Positions 1-27,260 of a stretch of DNA of 64,000 nucleotides are shown here, one piece after another. The notes under the pieces are model-generated. The model had not been told where the DNA came from. It ran no database searches and saw only the letters and a program-made list of their open reading frames with translations. Numbering within the stretch: position 1 is the first letter of the stretch; each line of letters begins with the position of its first letter. Source of the stretch: Trochalopteron elliotii (taxonomy: Eukaryota > Chordata > Aves > Passeriformes > Leiothrichidae); NCBI GenBank assembly GCA_024734555.1, contig JANPWX010000097.1, forward strand, positions 3,759,764 to 3,823,763, in the 5' to 3' direction. The translations under genes and the position numbers were made by a program.

Positions 1-1784
1 TACCAGACCATATAGGACTATGAGAAAAAGTGTATGGAAAGGCTGGCTTTCAAAACTTTTGAATTGCCATAGATATTCAGGAATCATTCTCCCTGTGGAG
101 TCCATCACACACTCTGGGAAATATGCTATCGGCATATCAGCAAGTTTTAACATTTGATAGTATTAATATTTTAATAATTGATAGTAGATCTACTAATTTT
201 CACCACACCCATGAAATTTCTGAACACCAAAATATCTCCAGCAAATTTCAACATTCTGAAAGGTCCCTTTTTTTTTTTCCCCCAAATGCTTAAAAGGAGA
301 AAAAACCCAAAACACAAATAGAAAAAAACACCTAAAGATGAGTGAAAACAGAACTGCAGGAAGGAAGTTCCTTTAATCTTTATATGATCCATAGAGTTTA
401 TGTCTGAGAAAGCCACACTTGACAAACTTGTGATACAACTCAGGAAACTTCCCATCCCCTAATTACAATGCAAGGTCTATTCCTAACAAATACTCTTGAA
501 TTTATGGCCATGACTTCTGAATATGTACCGTGAGACTATAGATAATTCTGTCTTGACTGTAAGCAAGGGGAAAAAATCTATTTCTGCTGAATATACAAAT
601 TTATAATATGAGATTTAAAACTATGAGCACTCATACCTGGTTTTGGACACACTAATAAAATGCCTTTGCCAGAAATTTATCTTGGCATAACAGTGAGAAA
701 CAAGATTCATGTTTCACTAGTCAATTTTTAAGACCTGTGTTAGTAAAAGCTGCACATCAAAGTAATTTTATTTTCCACTTGTTTCAAAATTTCACATTTC
801 ATTAAATTGCTAAAATTGAAAGTAAAGAAAACAACATATTATAAATGTATTAATAAAACTATTTTCTCTAATCGGGGTCAAATGTCCATAGAAGTAAAAA
901 AGCCAACTTTTTTTAAAAAAATTCTCCTGACTCTATTAATTCAATGTAGAATTTCACAGCTTTCACACTTTCTCAGAAATGCGCTTCTTTCATTAATTTA
1001 AAATGCATTTTTAATGTGTCTAAAATGGATATTGTACACATAGATGGTAAATATATACACCTATTCAGACAAATATGGGTAGAGAACAATTCCAGATATT
1101 TCTTTGGGATTTAGCTATCCTTATCATTTCTCAAAGTTTCTGCATTAAAGCAATTGTATTTCCCTTGAGCAAGTTAAATAATTTTCCAAATGGATGCTTG
1201 AGTTTCAACTTGTTAATAAGAAAAAGGCTTCACTTTGTCTCAAAAGTTCTAGATAAAAAGACAGCCTTCTCTTCTTTAAGCATTTTTGATACAAAAATAA
1301 TTCCTTCACTTTAGAAAGACACAAGATGGAGGCCTCATGAGAGCAAAGTCTATAGAGTCATGCCAAGAGAAAAATTGGCTTGAAAAATAATTTTTATCTT
1401 AAATAAAGTTATACTCAATAATCCATAATAATGAATAAATAGATTTTAACACATTATTTGGATTCAGAAAAGACCACTAAATTATTAGATTTGACATGTC
1501 TGTATTAGCTGTAAGAAAACTTGAATAATCTGAAGATTGTGAGACAGTTTTAATTCTTGTGAGCATTGGCTCTGAAACAGATTCAGAAAGACAAAAAAAA
1601 AAAAATCCTGTCTCCACTTGTCATCTTTGTGACGTGTCCTTGAAAGCGGTTTTGCAGCTGAAAACCCTGGGCACTTCAGGCAAATGACAGTCCCATCTTT
1701 ATCCAACTCATGGTGAGTACAGGAAATAGAATAAAACACAATAATTATGTTATATTATGCCTAAGAAGCTATGTGGAATATGTC

Positions 1785-2165
1785 CACAAAATGATCAGAG
1801 GAGTGGAGCACCTCTTCTAAGACAAGCTGAGAGAGCTGGTGGTGTTCATCCTGGAGAAAAGATGGTTCCAGGAAGATCTTATTTTGGTCTTTCAGTACTT
1901 GAAGTGCTTTTTAGAAAAGCAGAGTGACCCTTTATACAGTCAGATAGTGATAAGACATGGGGGGGATGGTTTTAAATTAAAAGAGAGGTTTAGGTTAGAT
2001 GCTTGGAATAAATACTTTACTCAGAGAGTAGTGAAGCAATGGCACAGGTTGGCCAGGAAGGTTGTGGATGCCCCTTCCCTGGAAGGGTCAAAGACCAAGT
2101 TGGACGGGGCCCTAAACAATGTGGTCTTATGGGTGGCAACCCTGTCCTTAGCAGAGTGATTGGAA
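1785..2165 (+). mobile_element. CR1 retrotransposon 3' fragment
   Basis: Degenerate CR1 3' end on the plus strand. Recognisable parts are the LFILEKRWFQEDL-like region, a RLDAWNKYFTQRVVKQWHRL segment (consensus: WNRLPREVV) and PSLEGSKTKLD, all from the last part of the CR1 reverse-transcriptase ORF. 5'-truncated, and the terminal repeats are decayed. Lies in the downstream flank. Confidence 0.8.
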
Positions 2166-5100
2166 ATAGTTTGTATTTAATGTATCTTCCACCCCAAGAC
2201 ATTAACTCAGGTTAAATAATCACACACATATTACATTGACATTTTATAAGAGTCTTCATAATTGTCATTTTTCTTTTTCCTAGAAATATATCTTCTCCCT
2301 GCAATGAACAATGTTGGTCATTCATTATCTGGTAACAGAAGAAAATGATAGTGACAGAGTCAGTGCCATTCTGCCCAGATGTTAGCAGAGGAGCAGAAAT
2401 GAAGGCATTAAATGTCGGAATGAGTCCCAGATTTGTGTTTGTTTCTGGTGTCGTATGGTATGGCATGGCATGGCAGGATATATCAGCAGGGAAGTTTTCT
2501 ATTTCTTCCAAGAAATATTCTTATGTGAGCAAATAACTAGCTGGATGGAATACAGCCACAGTTCTATTTAAAAAACATGTCATAGTGTCTCAGCAATTAC
2601 TATATTCCAAACAGATCCATTGTGAATGATTTATGAAAACACATAGATTAACCAATCCCTTCAGGTGACAATATCAGCATTTTAATGCATGTATTAGCGT
2701 AATTTTAAAATATTTCAAACAGCACACTTCAGAAGCACAGCAGCTAGGAACAGTGGTGATCGCAGATATTGAACATTTCTATGAGATAAGAGAAAGAGGC
2801 ACAGGAATCCCCTTATCAACTTATACTTTCCCCCAGCTACCCCACCACACAGCACAGCCCTGAAAGCAAGAAGGCAAAGCAAAAGTCTCCCCAGTTGCCA
2901 GATCAGCTCACAGGGAAAACTTGTTAGGGAGTGTAGAATCAAGCACTTCTGAGACTGCTGTACTTTATGAAGTGGACTGGAAGAAGAGAGGCACAAAAGG
3001 CAGCTTAAAAGAATTTCTGCTTTGTGCCTTTCTCCCTTTATGCTGAACACAGTTCAGATACAGCCAGGAGCTGGGCCAAAATGTTTGGTGTGGCTATATC
3101 ATACGCCATCAGTCAGCTGGAATCATTTTATGTTGCTATTTTAATTTAAGACAGAAGTTGAGTTTGTTTTTCTTTTCATATTTAATCTGTTAGCTAAGAC
3201 TTAGCTTTCCCTTTTCCAAATGCTCATTTAGAATGCAGCTTATTCCACACTTCATTTTGCTTGTACTTCATCTAAATATATATTTTAATGGCTGAACTCT
3301 GATTTGTTATACATCCACTATATGTCTGCATCATGACTGCCAATCAATTTGGCTTTAAATTTCTCAAAGACTATGTAAGCAGGGAGAATCTTCTTGGAAT
3401 TCAAATGCCTGAATTTTAATTGAAATGGAGGAAGAAGATTTGCACCTGTTCTACATGAAAAGCCCAGAAACTTTAGAACTGGAACTTCTCAAAGAATAGT
3501 TTCTAGTATCAGCAAATGTTCAATTCCATTCTATGAATACTATCTGTTGAGTAAGTTAAATGCAATCCTTTTCAAGAAAGAGAAATAAGGTACCTTGACA
3601 GCTTCATAAAGTGCTACATAAGAGAATTAAACTGTAAATTCTATTTGTCTATAAAAAACGTAGCTGAACAAATTCCTAACCATGAGTCCTTTAGTTCTTC
3701 CTGTTTGGCAAAGCTTCCTCCCTTCGGTTTCCCCGGACAGAGGAGGAGATTGTATTCAAAGTACACTTCACAAATACTTTTCTACATGCCCCTTCATGGA
3801 GCATGAGAAGCAGATGCTTACTTGCTTATCCCTTTCAATATTGTATTATTGGCTCCTACAAGACAATTGTGTAATATGTGAAGGGAGCAAGTGAGGTTTA
3901 TCTCATCTGGAAGCCTCCCTTTACTTCCTTTGAAAAGATGGGATTTTTTCTACTGAACACACCAATTTTCAGAACTGTTAAGTCAAGAACAACCTCTAGT
4001 TCTCAGCAGCTCTGAAATCAGGTCACAGGCATCTCACTTTTCCTATCTTTTTTCAGAAAAAAAGACTTAACTAGAAGTGCAGAAACTATAATTCTTAACC
4101 TTGCAGCTTTCTTCTCTTACTTAGGGCTTTCATTCCCTCCTTCTAGGCACTCTCTTCATCTCTCCAACATCATCACTTCACTCCATACATATGTTCTTTT
4201 CCTCCAGTTCTTAATTTCCAGCATTCTCTCTTCACTCTCTGACAGTTTCCAAGAAGCTACCTGCCCCCAGACAATCCTGTCTCTTTCCAGTCCACAGGGA
4301 AGCCTCTTTAAATACTCAGTAAACAAAATCCACATTGAACAGTAGAGTAACCAATTGTTCCATACCAGCCCTTTCAGCCTAGCAGTGCCATTCAATAAAC
4401 TATCTACCCTTGTAAGAAGTACCACAAAGATTTTATGACAGATATGCTATGAATTGAGATGCTTGCCTCTGCAAGCCTATTTATCTAAAACTCATGTGGT
4501 GTACAGCTGTTTTTTGCTGGCAATACACTTAAAATGCGTGGAGTATTCAATGATTAAACTGAATTAAATTGTCCGTTCTAGCTTATAGAAGGCTCTTTCT
4601 TTGTCTTTTAAAATCTGCCATCCTTCATACGTTTTCATATTTACTTGTAAAAATTTTTTGGCATAAACAATTTTTTGCACTAAACAACAACTCATATTTT
4701 AATTTATTGATAAACAACATTGTTGGATTTTGTTAGGAGCTGCAAAAGAAATTACCTTTCTGCTATAAACAGAGACATACATGTGAGCAATGAACTCTTA
4801 ATTTTGAATTCTTAGGGACTGGAATAAATTCAGTAGGACTATCTGCTGTGTCACACTAGTAGCCTAGCTATCCACAGGCTCAACCACCCTTGTAGCAGTA
4901 GAGTGGAACTGGCCAAAGCTCTATGCGCTTTTCTGTCAAAGCAGTTTTTAAGATGGCAAGGGCCAAGATCTGCAAACATAACCACTGGCTTAAAGGCAGC
5001 AGTCAAACAAGACACTGTAGGAAACCAAGCCCACTTTGAGAATCTCCCAAAGGTGGGTAGAGTTGAAGATCATCTTTTCCCCCAAGTACTTAGACTGTTT

Positions 5101-6445
5101 TGACTCAATTTCTAAATCCATTTAACTGTTGAAAGTTTAAAGTTGAACAGTTATGTAATTCTCCAAACCTGAAGATTATCTCAAGATTTTTAACACACTG
5201 TAGGTTTGTATACTACACAGTTTTATCAGTCAATGACTGTTAATATTTTTTTTTTAAACGCACCATCTTACATTAAAACCCCAAAGTTTAATTCATGTCA
5301 CAATGATTTGTTTGCTCAACAATACTCCAGGTGCTGTTACCTTTTGAAAAGATCTTTTTACCCCAGATTCTACCTCTCATAAATCTTAGACTCCTACAGA
5401 ATTAGAAAGGGCACATGCAGCTGCCTTGGACTTTTACATGAGTGTCTTGGTACCATTTACAAGTTGATCTGTAATAACCCATGAAAGATTAGGACAAATT
5501 GCACTAACTGCTGTCCCTTATATTTTTGATTAATACCATCATAATAAATCTGTACATTTAAGGATGGAAAAGTGAAGGATATTGAACATGATGGTGAATA
5601 AAAAAATTATTAATAAAATTTAATCAGATTGATTTTTCAGCAACTTGAATGGAAAGATTAAACTGGTATGTTCATTAAGTTTAGGAAATTTCCACTCCAT
5701 ATCTTCATTCACTTCACTGAGATTAACCAAATGTTAGTAAACAGATTTAGCTAGCAGTTCAAGAAGACAGGGACAGAAATACATTCAACCTCAGAAGAGG
5801 TCAGCAGGAGGCTCTATTTTTTTTTCTTTTTAATGCAACTGTCTCCTTTGGCTGGATGTTGGTGAGGAAATATCTTCTTAACAGACATAAACTTCAGCAC
5901 AGTCTTTGGCAAAGACAGTCTTCTTACAAAGGCTGCATTACTCTTAAACTGTATAAAGAATACTTAATGTAATAGATTTAAAATGGAAAAATAAAACTTA
6001 TTCTTTCTATCCGATTGGCTAGTTGATCATTTATAACACTTAACAAAAGAGAACAGGTTTGTGAAATGAGAGGAGAGTTTAATAATTGATATCAAGACAC
6101 ATGAGAACGTGCTGGCTTCTCTTTAAATGGGAAAAACATTAAACAGTCTCTCTCTTTCTTGGTCATCTCTGATTTATCACTCAATTTTAATCATACTCTG
6201 CATCCGAAGGTTCTCAGCCAGGCCAGCTGACCAACTGCAGGTGCAGGCTCAGCTCACCAAAAGCATGCAGCTACCTCTCAGTGTATCAACAGGGTGCTAG
6301 CAATGCACACTGATTTCAAAGTCATGATTCTGCCATGAAAAAATAACTGCCATCACAGCATACACCAATATTCAACTTCACAAAATCAGCAGATGAGAAT
6401 AGTGTCCCCATTTGTTTTTATCCTTCTTCAGAAACACAGGGATTA

Positions 6446-6451
6446 TTTATT
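6446..6451 (-). promoter_or_regulatory. Possible polyadenylation signal AATAAA
   Basis: The hexamer on the minus strand lies about 270 nt after the stop of the candidate terminal exon. It is the first canonical hexamer I noticed in that stretch. Such hexamers are common by chance in AT-rich DNA. Confidence 0.3.
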
Positions 6452-6720
6452 GTTTCTATATTTGGAAGATAAGACTCTCCCCTTTTTTAACTTAGACTGA
6501 TTCAAATGTGCTATAGTTAATAACTACAGTTATTATAGTTAAACACTACAATAACCCTTAATGTATACTCTGTAAAATAGATTGAAATGCTACTAATGGT
6601 TTTCCTAAAATATTCTTCCTTACATAAATTTTGAGCAATGACTGAAAACCAGGAAGTGACAATAAGAAGCTAAAACTGAGAAATCATCCTGAAAATTAAG
6701 ATAAATGCAAATTTTGTAAC

Positions 6721-6858
6721 TTATTCCCCTTCTCCACCTTTCATAGCAATCATTTCATAAGTCATTGCAGAGTACCATATGATGAAAGCAACAATGCCCC
6801 CTATAATAATCACATATCCACACAGGTTTTTTCCCTCTTTTCTGGAAGAACACTTATG
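6721..6858 (-). CDS. Candidate terminal exon with a transmembrane segment
   Basis: A 45-codon open frame whose upstream limit coincides with a good acceptor (pyrimidine-rich tract ending ttcactag at 6859-6866) and whose phase, 0, fits the donor of WDR27 exon 23. It encodes a basic stretch (HKCSSRKEGKNLCGY), a hydrophobic run of about 17 residues (VIIIGGIVAFIIWYSAM) and an acidic end (KGGEGE) before TAA at 6723-6721. An AATAAA signal lies on the minus strand at 6451-6446, about 270 nt after the stop. If joined to WDR27 the protein would be about 869 residues with a tail-anchor-like end. It could instead be the last exon of another gene, or chance. I do not recognise the peptide. Confidence 0.35.
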   Translation of the reverse strand, partial: HKCSSRKEGKNLCGYVIIIGGIVAFIIWYSAMTYEMIAMKGGEGE

Positions 6859-21908
<15,050 letters not shown>

Positions 21909-22447
21909 TTACACCGACTAAAAATTACCTATTTTACTGCCATTTTCCTGAAATCCTCCTGTTCTCATGTTTTTCTTAGTCTACAAATTCACTAAGGCAA
22001 ATCCACAAATTACTGTTTAAATATATCAGCAGTAGGATTTTGTCAAAACTGAAAGACATTAAAGAAATTAATGACTAAAAATAAAATGAACAGACAAAAC
22101 TGCCCCAGGACAATGACCAAACCCCTGCTTTGGCCTTGTTTAGTTTACAAGGATAGAAACATCATTAATAATTAGAAATGAGGAGCAGAGATGCTTATCA
22201 GTTAGCTAAGGGGAAGGTGTTGTGAAAGTCTGCCCCATGAAGATTTATTAACCTCCCTCAAGTTATTTACATCAAATGAAGATGCAGTATGTGGAACCAT
22301 AACATTAATTATTGCTTGCTTTTCTCACACCCAAATCTGAATATTTAACCTTTGTTGTCTATTTACATTTCTACTCCATACATTAATTTATTGTATATGG
22401 TAAGTCAAGAAAGACAATATCCAAACAACATTCCAAAGTGAAAAATA

Positions 22448-22468
22448 TCTCTCTCTCTCTCTCTCTCT
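22448..22468. repeat. (CT)n microsatellite
   Basis: About ten CT units in the intron between exons 21 and 22. Confidence 0.9.
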
Positions 22469-22980
22469 GTCCAATAACTGTAGATAACTTCTTACCTATC
22501 TGTGTTAAAATAGCCTGAAGGAAGGAATGGATTTAAAATTAATGCAAGGAATTAATTTTCTACTTTTTATGTTAATATTGCAAGAAGCATGGCAGAGTGA
22601 GTTTTAAATAGCTGAGCATACTTGGCTATTTAAAAATATTAATGTTTTTAATGAGATGAAGATTAATATCCACCTAAAAAACACCACATGGTTGTAAAGA
22701 ACCATGATATCCTTGCAGTCACCACAAAACTATTGTTAAAAAATATTATTTAGAGTTTCCTCAATATAAAAAGACATTTTAATACAAGTTTCAACACTAT
22801 TCAGAGATGTCATTTACATATGTATACTTCATTTCAGAAGTTTAGTTTTATACTTTTGAGGTATTATTTTAAAACAGACTTATAATAACCTACATTCTTC
22901 TTTTGTCTTTATTATGAATGCTGTCAACCTACCCTTCTTACAAAACAAATTCATATACTTCACCATAATGCAGATGTCAA

Positions 22981-22981
22981 A

Positions 22982-23012
<31 letters not shown>

Positions 23013-23017
23013 TTTAA
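22981..23017. repeat. (AT)n followed by poly-T
   Basis: About thirteen AT units running into about twelve T. A likely length-variable microsatellite. Confidence 0.9.
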
Positions 23018-25405
23018 TGTATGCTAGGTCCAGGAACAAATTTGAAACAGTAAAATCTCCTGCCAACTCCTGTGATATACACTTTTTCCTGGCCAGCAGA
23101 ATCACAGAAGCTATGTAAATTCAATCGACTGAACCTATGTGCAGAAAGGTCTAAATTTTTATACCATATTGTTCTGTTGTAGACACGCATGTGTGTGTAA
23201 GAATGTACTGAATGCCAAGTTGGTTTCATTCACCCAGGTGAAACAGACATACTTAAACAAAAACATTACTTTGTGACTGATCTAATTGCTATCACTTATT
23301 AAAGCATAAAAGAGACACTTTTGAATGCATGAAAATACATCATTTTATAGAGCCTAATTCTGAACTTTACTGTCTTCTGTATAACAAAACTACTGATATT
23401 AACAGACATTTTGAGCATACAGTAACCAGACGCTTCACCTCAGACAAATTCTATCCTAAAACTGCTGAAATAACCCAACCTAAGAGAACACTACACTTCA
23501 AGAGAAGCAACTTATGAAGACAGCCAATTATGGTGACTAAGATGGAAAAGCATTCTTCAAATTCACTATTTTTCACATGAATATTCAGAGACTTTCAGTA
23601 ACCAATGGCCACATTTGGTCTTTTGAATAACCTGCCTCTGTTCAAGCTTCCTGTTGACAGCAAAGGAGAACCTCAGTCTCCTCAGCATTTTTCTCCTCAG
23701 TTAGGCTTCCACATATTATTTATTGTATAGAGTAAACTTCTCCTACAACTTAGCCTCAAGTCCCAGTTGCACTGTTTGCAAATTTCAGGGAGATTTTTTA
23801 TCTGAGTTCCTTTTCAGAGAGAATTTAAGAAAAAATATCCTTTTTAATCTTATACTTGTAAGATACATCAGCATCATGTGAAAGAAATTTCTTCATGAAA
23901 AAAATAAACAAAATTCATATCCACTGTCCCTCCTGAACGTGTCTTCTGGTTCACCATTTTTCCTTAATTAGAGCACTGGTCATCAGGACTACTTCTAAGT
24001 GTTTAAGACCTCATTGTCAGGACCTGTAAAAGACAATTTCCTCAACAGGGGTCTTCTTCACAGAAGAGCCTCTTAATAAAATACTGCAAAAAACTTCCTT
24101 TCAAAAGAAACTCCTTTGCATTTGTGACCAATAACTCGAATATTTCATCCATAAATAGATACATAAGAACTAACAGGACTCCAAGGTTTTCACTGATCTT
24201 TGCTCTGCTGTATCACAGCAGTATAAAGCAATGTGTCAGTCATAGGATAGTGCCCTTATCCTTGTGCTAGTGCAGCCACAGTAATAACCAATGATTTGGT
24301 TATATATATATAAACCAATATATAAATAACCAATCCAATAACCTGGTTTCTATTTTCATAATTGTTTTCTTGTTCAACTCTGCCATTATGTCAGGATATA
24401 TGTTCTATTACAAATTCAGCTACTTCCCCAACCTCTTAAAATCCTACTTTAAAAAGACTTAAAAAAAAAAATTCCAATTAAACTTTCCACAGAATTAAGT
24501 AGAACTCTTGCTACTCAGTCTATTAACTCCAGATATCTACACGTATCACAGCAATGGAAAAAAAGTGGACAAAAAATCATAGAATTATTAGATAGATACT
24601 CTGTGTATGATTTTAGCTTATTTTAGGGATTGTCTTCTTTCAGACATTTTTTTCATTCTATTTTTTTAAGTAGCAACAGGTGGTGATCCAAATTATTTTG
24701 GATATTGCAGGCTTTACGTGGCCAGCTGGCATGCTCTCCAGCCTCCTAAGAATGCTTTTCTGGTCAGAGCTTTTCAGGGGTTACCATGACAAACATCTGG
24801 TAATTGCATGGGACAGAAAACAGCCAAGTTTTCCCTATGTTCTCCATTGTACATCTTTTAGTCTACATTCCAAAATATGTATCTTTTTATGTTGCAAAAA
24901 AACTTGAATAATATTAGGAAAAAATGTACTTTTTTTCTGTCTTTGGAAGAGAAAGATACTGGAAGGAGTGTCTCTTTATAAATAAGAGAATACTCTCACA
25001 AAAAAGTCTGTTTCATTTTACTTGATGCATTAAAAAACTACAAACAGAAGTTTGGGGGTTTTTTTTAACCACCTTCATTTGTATTCTGTTACTTTGTGCC
25101 AATGCTCTGGTGTTTGTTCACAGACTCTTCAGTACCAGCAGATCTACTAAGACTCTGCAAAATGTGAGCACAACTTGACAGTAGTAGTAGCTACCTTAGA
25201 TGTACAGTATACAAGAGTTTCATTTCATTGAAACACCTAACCCTTTACATAGGAACTCCCAGTGTTTTCACCATAGCATCTAGGAGGGACAACATCCCTG
25301 TGTTCCCCATCCTCTACACTTTCATACACCTCCAGTCCCAAACTTGGAGGAACTCCAGACACTCTTTTATCCCTCAGAATCTGGATAACTAGACACAAAC
25401 GTTCC

Positions 25406-25428
25406 AAAAAAAAAAAAAAGAAAAAAAA
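25406..25428. repeat. A-rich tract
   Basis: Fourteen A, one G, then eight A. The sequence before it on the plus strand is a little less AT-rich than the surrounding intron, so it could be the tail of an old retroposed copy, but no source sequence is recognised. Confidence 0.7.
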
Positions 25429-26157
25429 ATGGCAAACCATGGGATCCTTATGTTCAGAAGAAACCAAGAAGTAATCAAATTCTGAGTATGTGTATGTTTG
25501 TATCTTGCTTAGGATGATATCAAGCAGATAGTTCACAGTGAAGATGCAAACTGAAAAGAATTTCAAAATTCAAACTGCATGTCCGACCCTAAAGTCTCAA
25601 AGTGCAATTGTGAGAAAATATATGAGATGAGTTCCCTGTGACTGCGGGAATTCTATTCTATTCTGCTAAAATATGTTGCCAGAGAAGCTTATGATCTAGT
25701 TTCACAGCATCATAACACTATTTGGAGATTTTGCCTTAATGTCTAATACTACATACAACTCGCAAATTCTTTCAGAGGCTGAAAGAAGGTGAAACTGATT
25801 TTCTCTGGGATCATACATCAAAGCATTATCATGCAGCTGAGTATTCTGCTGAAGCAGTTCAGTATGTGCAAGTAGTTCAGTATTCCTCAAGTCTTCACTG
25901 TGGCCCTATAAGCACCCACTGGCTTTTTTGTTTTTTTCAGGAGATGAAAAATGGCTGTTTCAGTAGCAAACAGCATATTTCAACAGCTGAACTCCCATTT
26001 CTCAGCTGATCAGAGTGTCAGTCAGAGGCAAGCAGCTCCTGCCACCATAGGTGCTAGTGTGTGGGGTGTTGGGAGCTCTTCCTAACACCTTGCCCCAGCT
26101 ATTCTTATTACCTGCAACAGTAATCTCCCACCTACTACATCTACCTCCTCCCACTAC

Positions 26158-26777
26158 TGTAGTAGCAATGCCTTGGGAAGACTGACCTGGAACAGAGACT
26201 AGACAGAGCTAAGAGAATAAAATAGGTATTTATTAAAAGACCTTTAAGGATACACCTTGGGCAGTACAAGAGCCTGTCCAGGGCTACACCCAAGGTGGAC
26301 TCAAAACGGTCACAAAATGGACGACCGGTCATGAGGTCTCGTACTTTTGTAAGTTTTGGTTCATTTGCATATTGGGGTTAGTTCTTAGTTACTGCTTCAG
26401 ATTATGAAGTCCCATCCTTCTTGTTTTCTCTCTTCAGTCCACCATTGTTTATGCTTTTGGGCCTGAAAACTTGTAACAGTTGTCCTTGGTCTCCATCTGG
26501 GAAAGGATTTGTTTTGTCTACCTACTCTGTGAAGAGACTTACTAACACTTAATATGAGGCTCAGGACTACACCCCTAGGCAGCACAGAATCTGAAAACAC
26601 ATGAAAGCTAAAACTTAAGGCCTCAGTAGCATTCCAGACTTCCAAATTGGGCTGTACTAACTCTTGCCTGCTCTCTCCATTTCTGGGTAGGTAATAAGCA
26701 CAGGACATCTGACAGCATAGCACAGCTGTCCCTTTCTTGCCTTCTAAATTAATTTTCAATTTCAGCTGTTATTGTAC
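26158..26777 (-). mobile_element. Probable ERV LTR, minus orientation
   Basis: On the minus strand this has an AATAAATACCTATTTT-like polyadenylation region (complement at about 26222-26236) followed by CTCTGTCTAGTCTCTGTTCC and an end at TACTACA, the usual order of an LTR R/U5. The plus-strand start TGTAGTAGC is fairly clear; the other end, near TGTTATTGTACA, is a guess. It lies in the 9.7 kb intron, in the same orientation as WDR27. No internal retroviral genes are seen. Confidence 0.5.
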
Positions 26778-26874
26778 ATCTTACTCTCTTAGACAATATC
26801 ACATCAGCTCCCCCAGCAAGTTTCCCACACCCTACTTTTTCTGTGGCAAGTAAAGAAAAAACACTATTTTCATA

Positions 26875-27260
26875 GAATCACAGTGAATCAGTATCAAAGT
26901 GACAACATGGTTGAGGTTGTTAGGCAGCTCTGGAGGTCATCTTTTCCAACCTCACTGCTCACATAGAGCCAGTGTGACTTTACCAATGCTAAACAGAGGG
27001 GAGGTATCACCTTCCACAGCTTGCTGGCAGCACTCTTCCTGATACAGTTCAGGACATCATAAGCCTTCTTTGCCTCAAGAGCACATTTATGGCTCATGTT
27101 CATCTTGGTGCTCTTTTCTGCAAAGCTGTTTTCCACCTAGTGGCACCCCTCAGCACACATTGGTGCCTGGGGGTTGCATTTGGTGCCAAGATGACTTTGC
27201 ACTTCCCCTTGCTGCACTTCATAAGGCTTCTGTCAGTTCATTTCTATAGACTTCTACAGC
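26875..27260 (-). mobile_element. CR1 fragment, minus orientation
   Basis: The minus strand encodes MSHKCALEAKKAYDVLNCI and RKSAASK, clear CR1 ORF2 C-terminal sequence (consensus MSQQCALVAKKANGILGCI). Upstream, the GCACTTCCCCTTGCTGCACT / GTTGGTGCCTGG region also matches CR1. Interrupted by substitutions and missing part of the 3' end. Inside a WDR27 intron, same orientation as the gene. Confidence 0.8.

Larger units (their letters stand above)
1..6720. other. Downstream flank of WDR27, no gene recognised
   Basis: AT-rich non-coding sequence with one CR1 remnant (1785-2165). All frames are short and lack recognisable domains. I searched both strands for a human-like last WDR27 exon (LATATLDGK) and did not find one, though a diverged version could be missed by eye. 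Confidence 0.6.

Noticed and set aside
4480..4530. Minus-strand sequence with KKQL-like frame considered as the last WDR27 exon
   Set aside because: It does not match the expected LATATLDGK pattern, and the phase does not fit.
25237..25566. A 109-codon minus-strand frame with a Phe run
   Set aside because: The Phe run is the A-rich tract read in reverse; the remainder (ERLCLVIQILRDKR) matches nothing I know. No splice phase fits WDR27.
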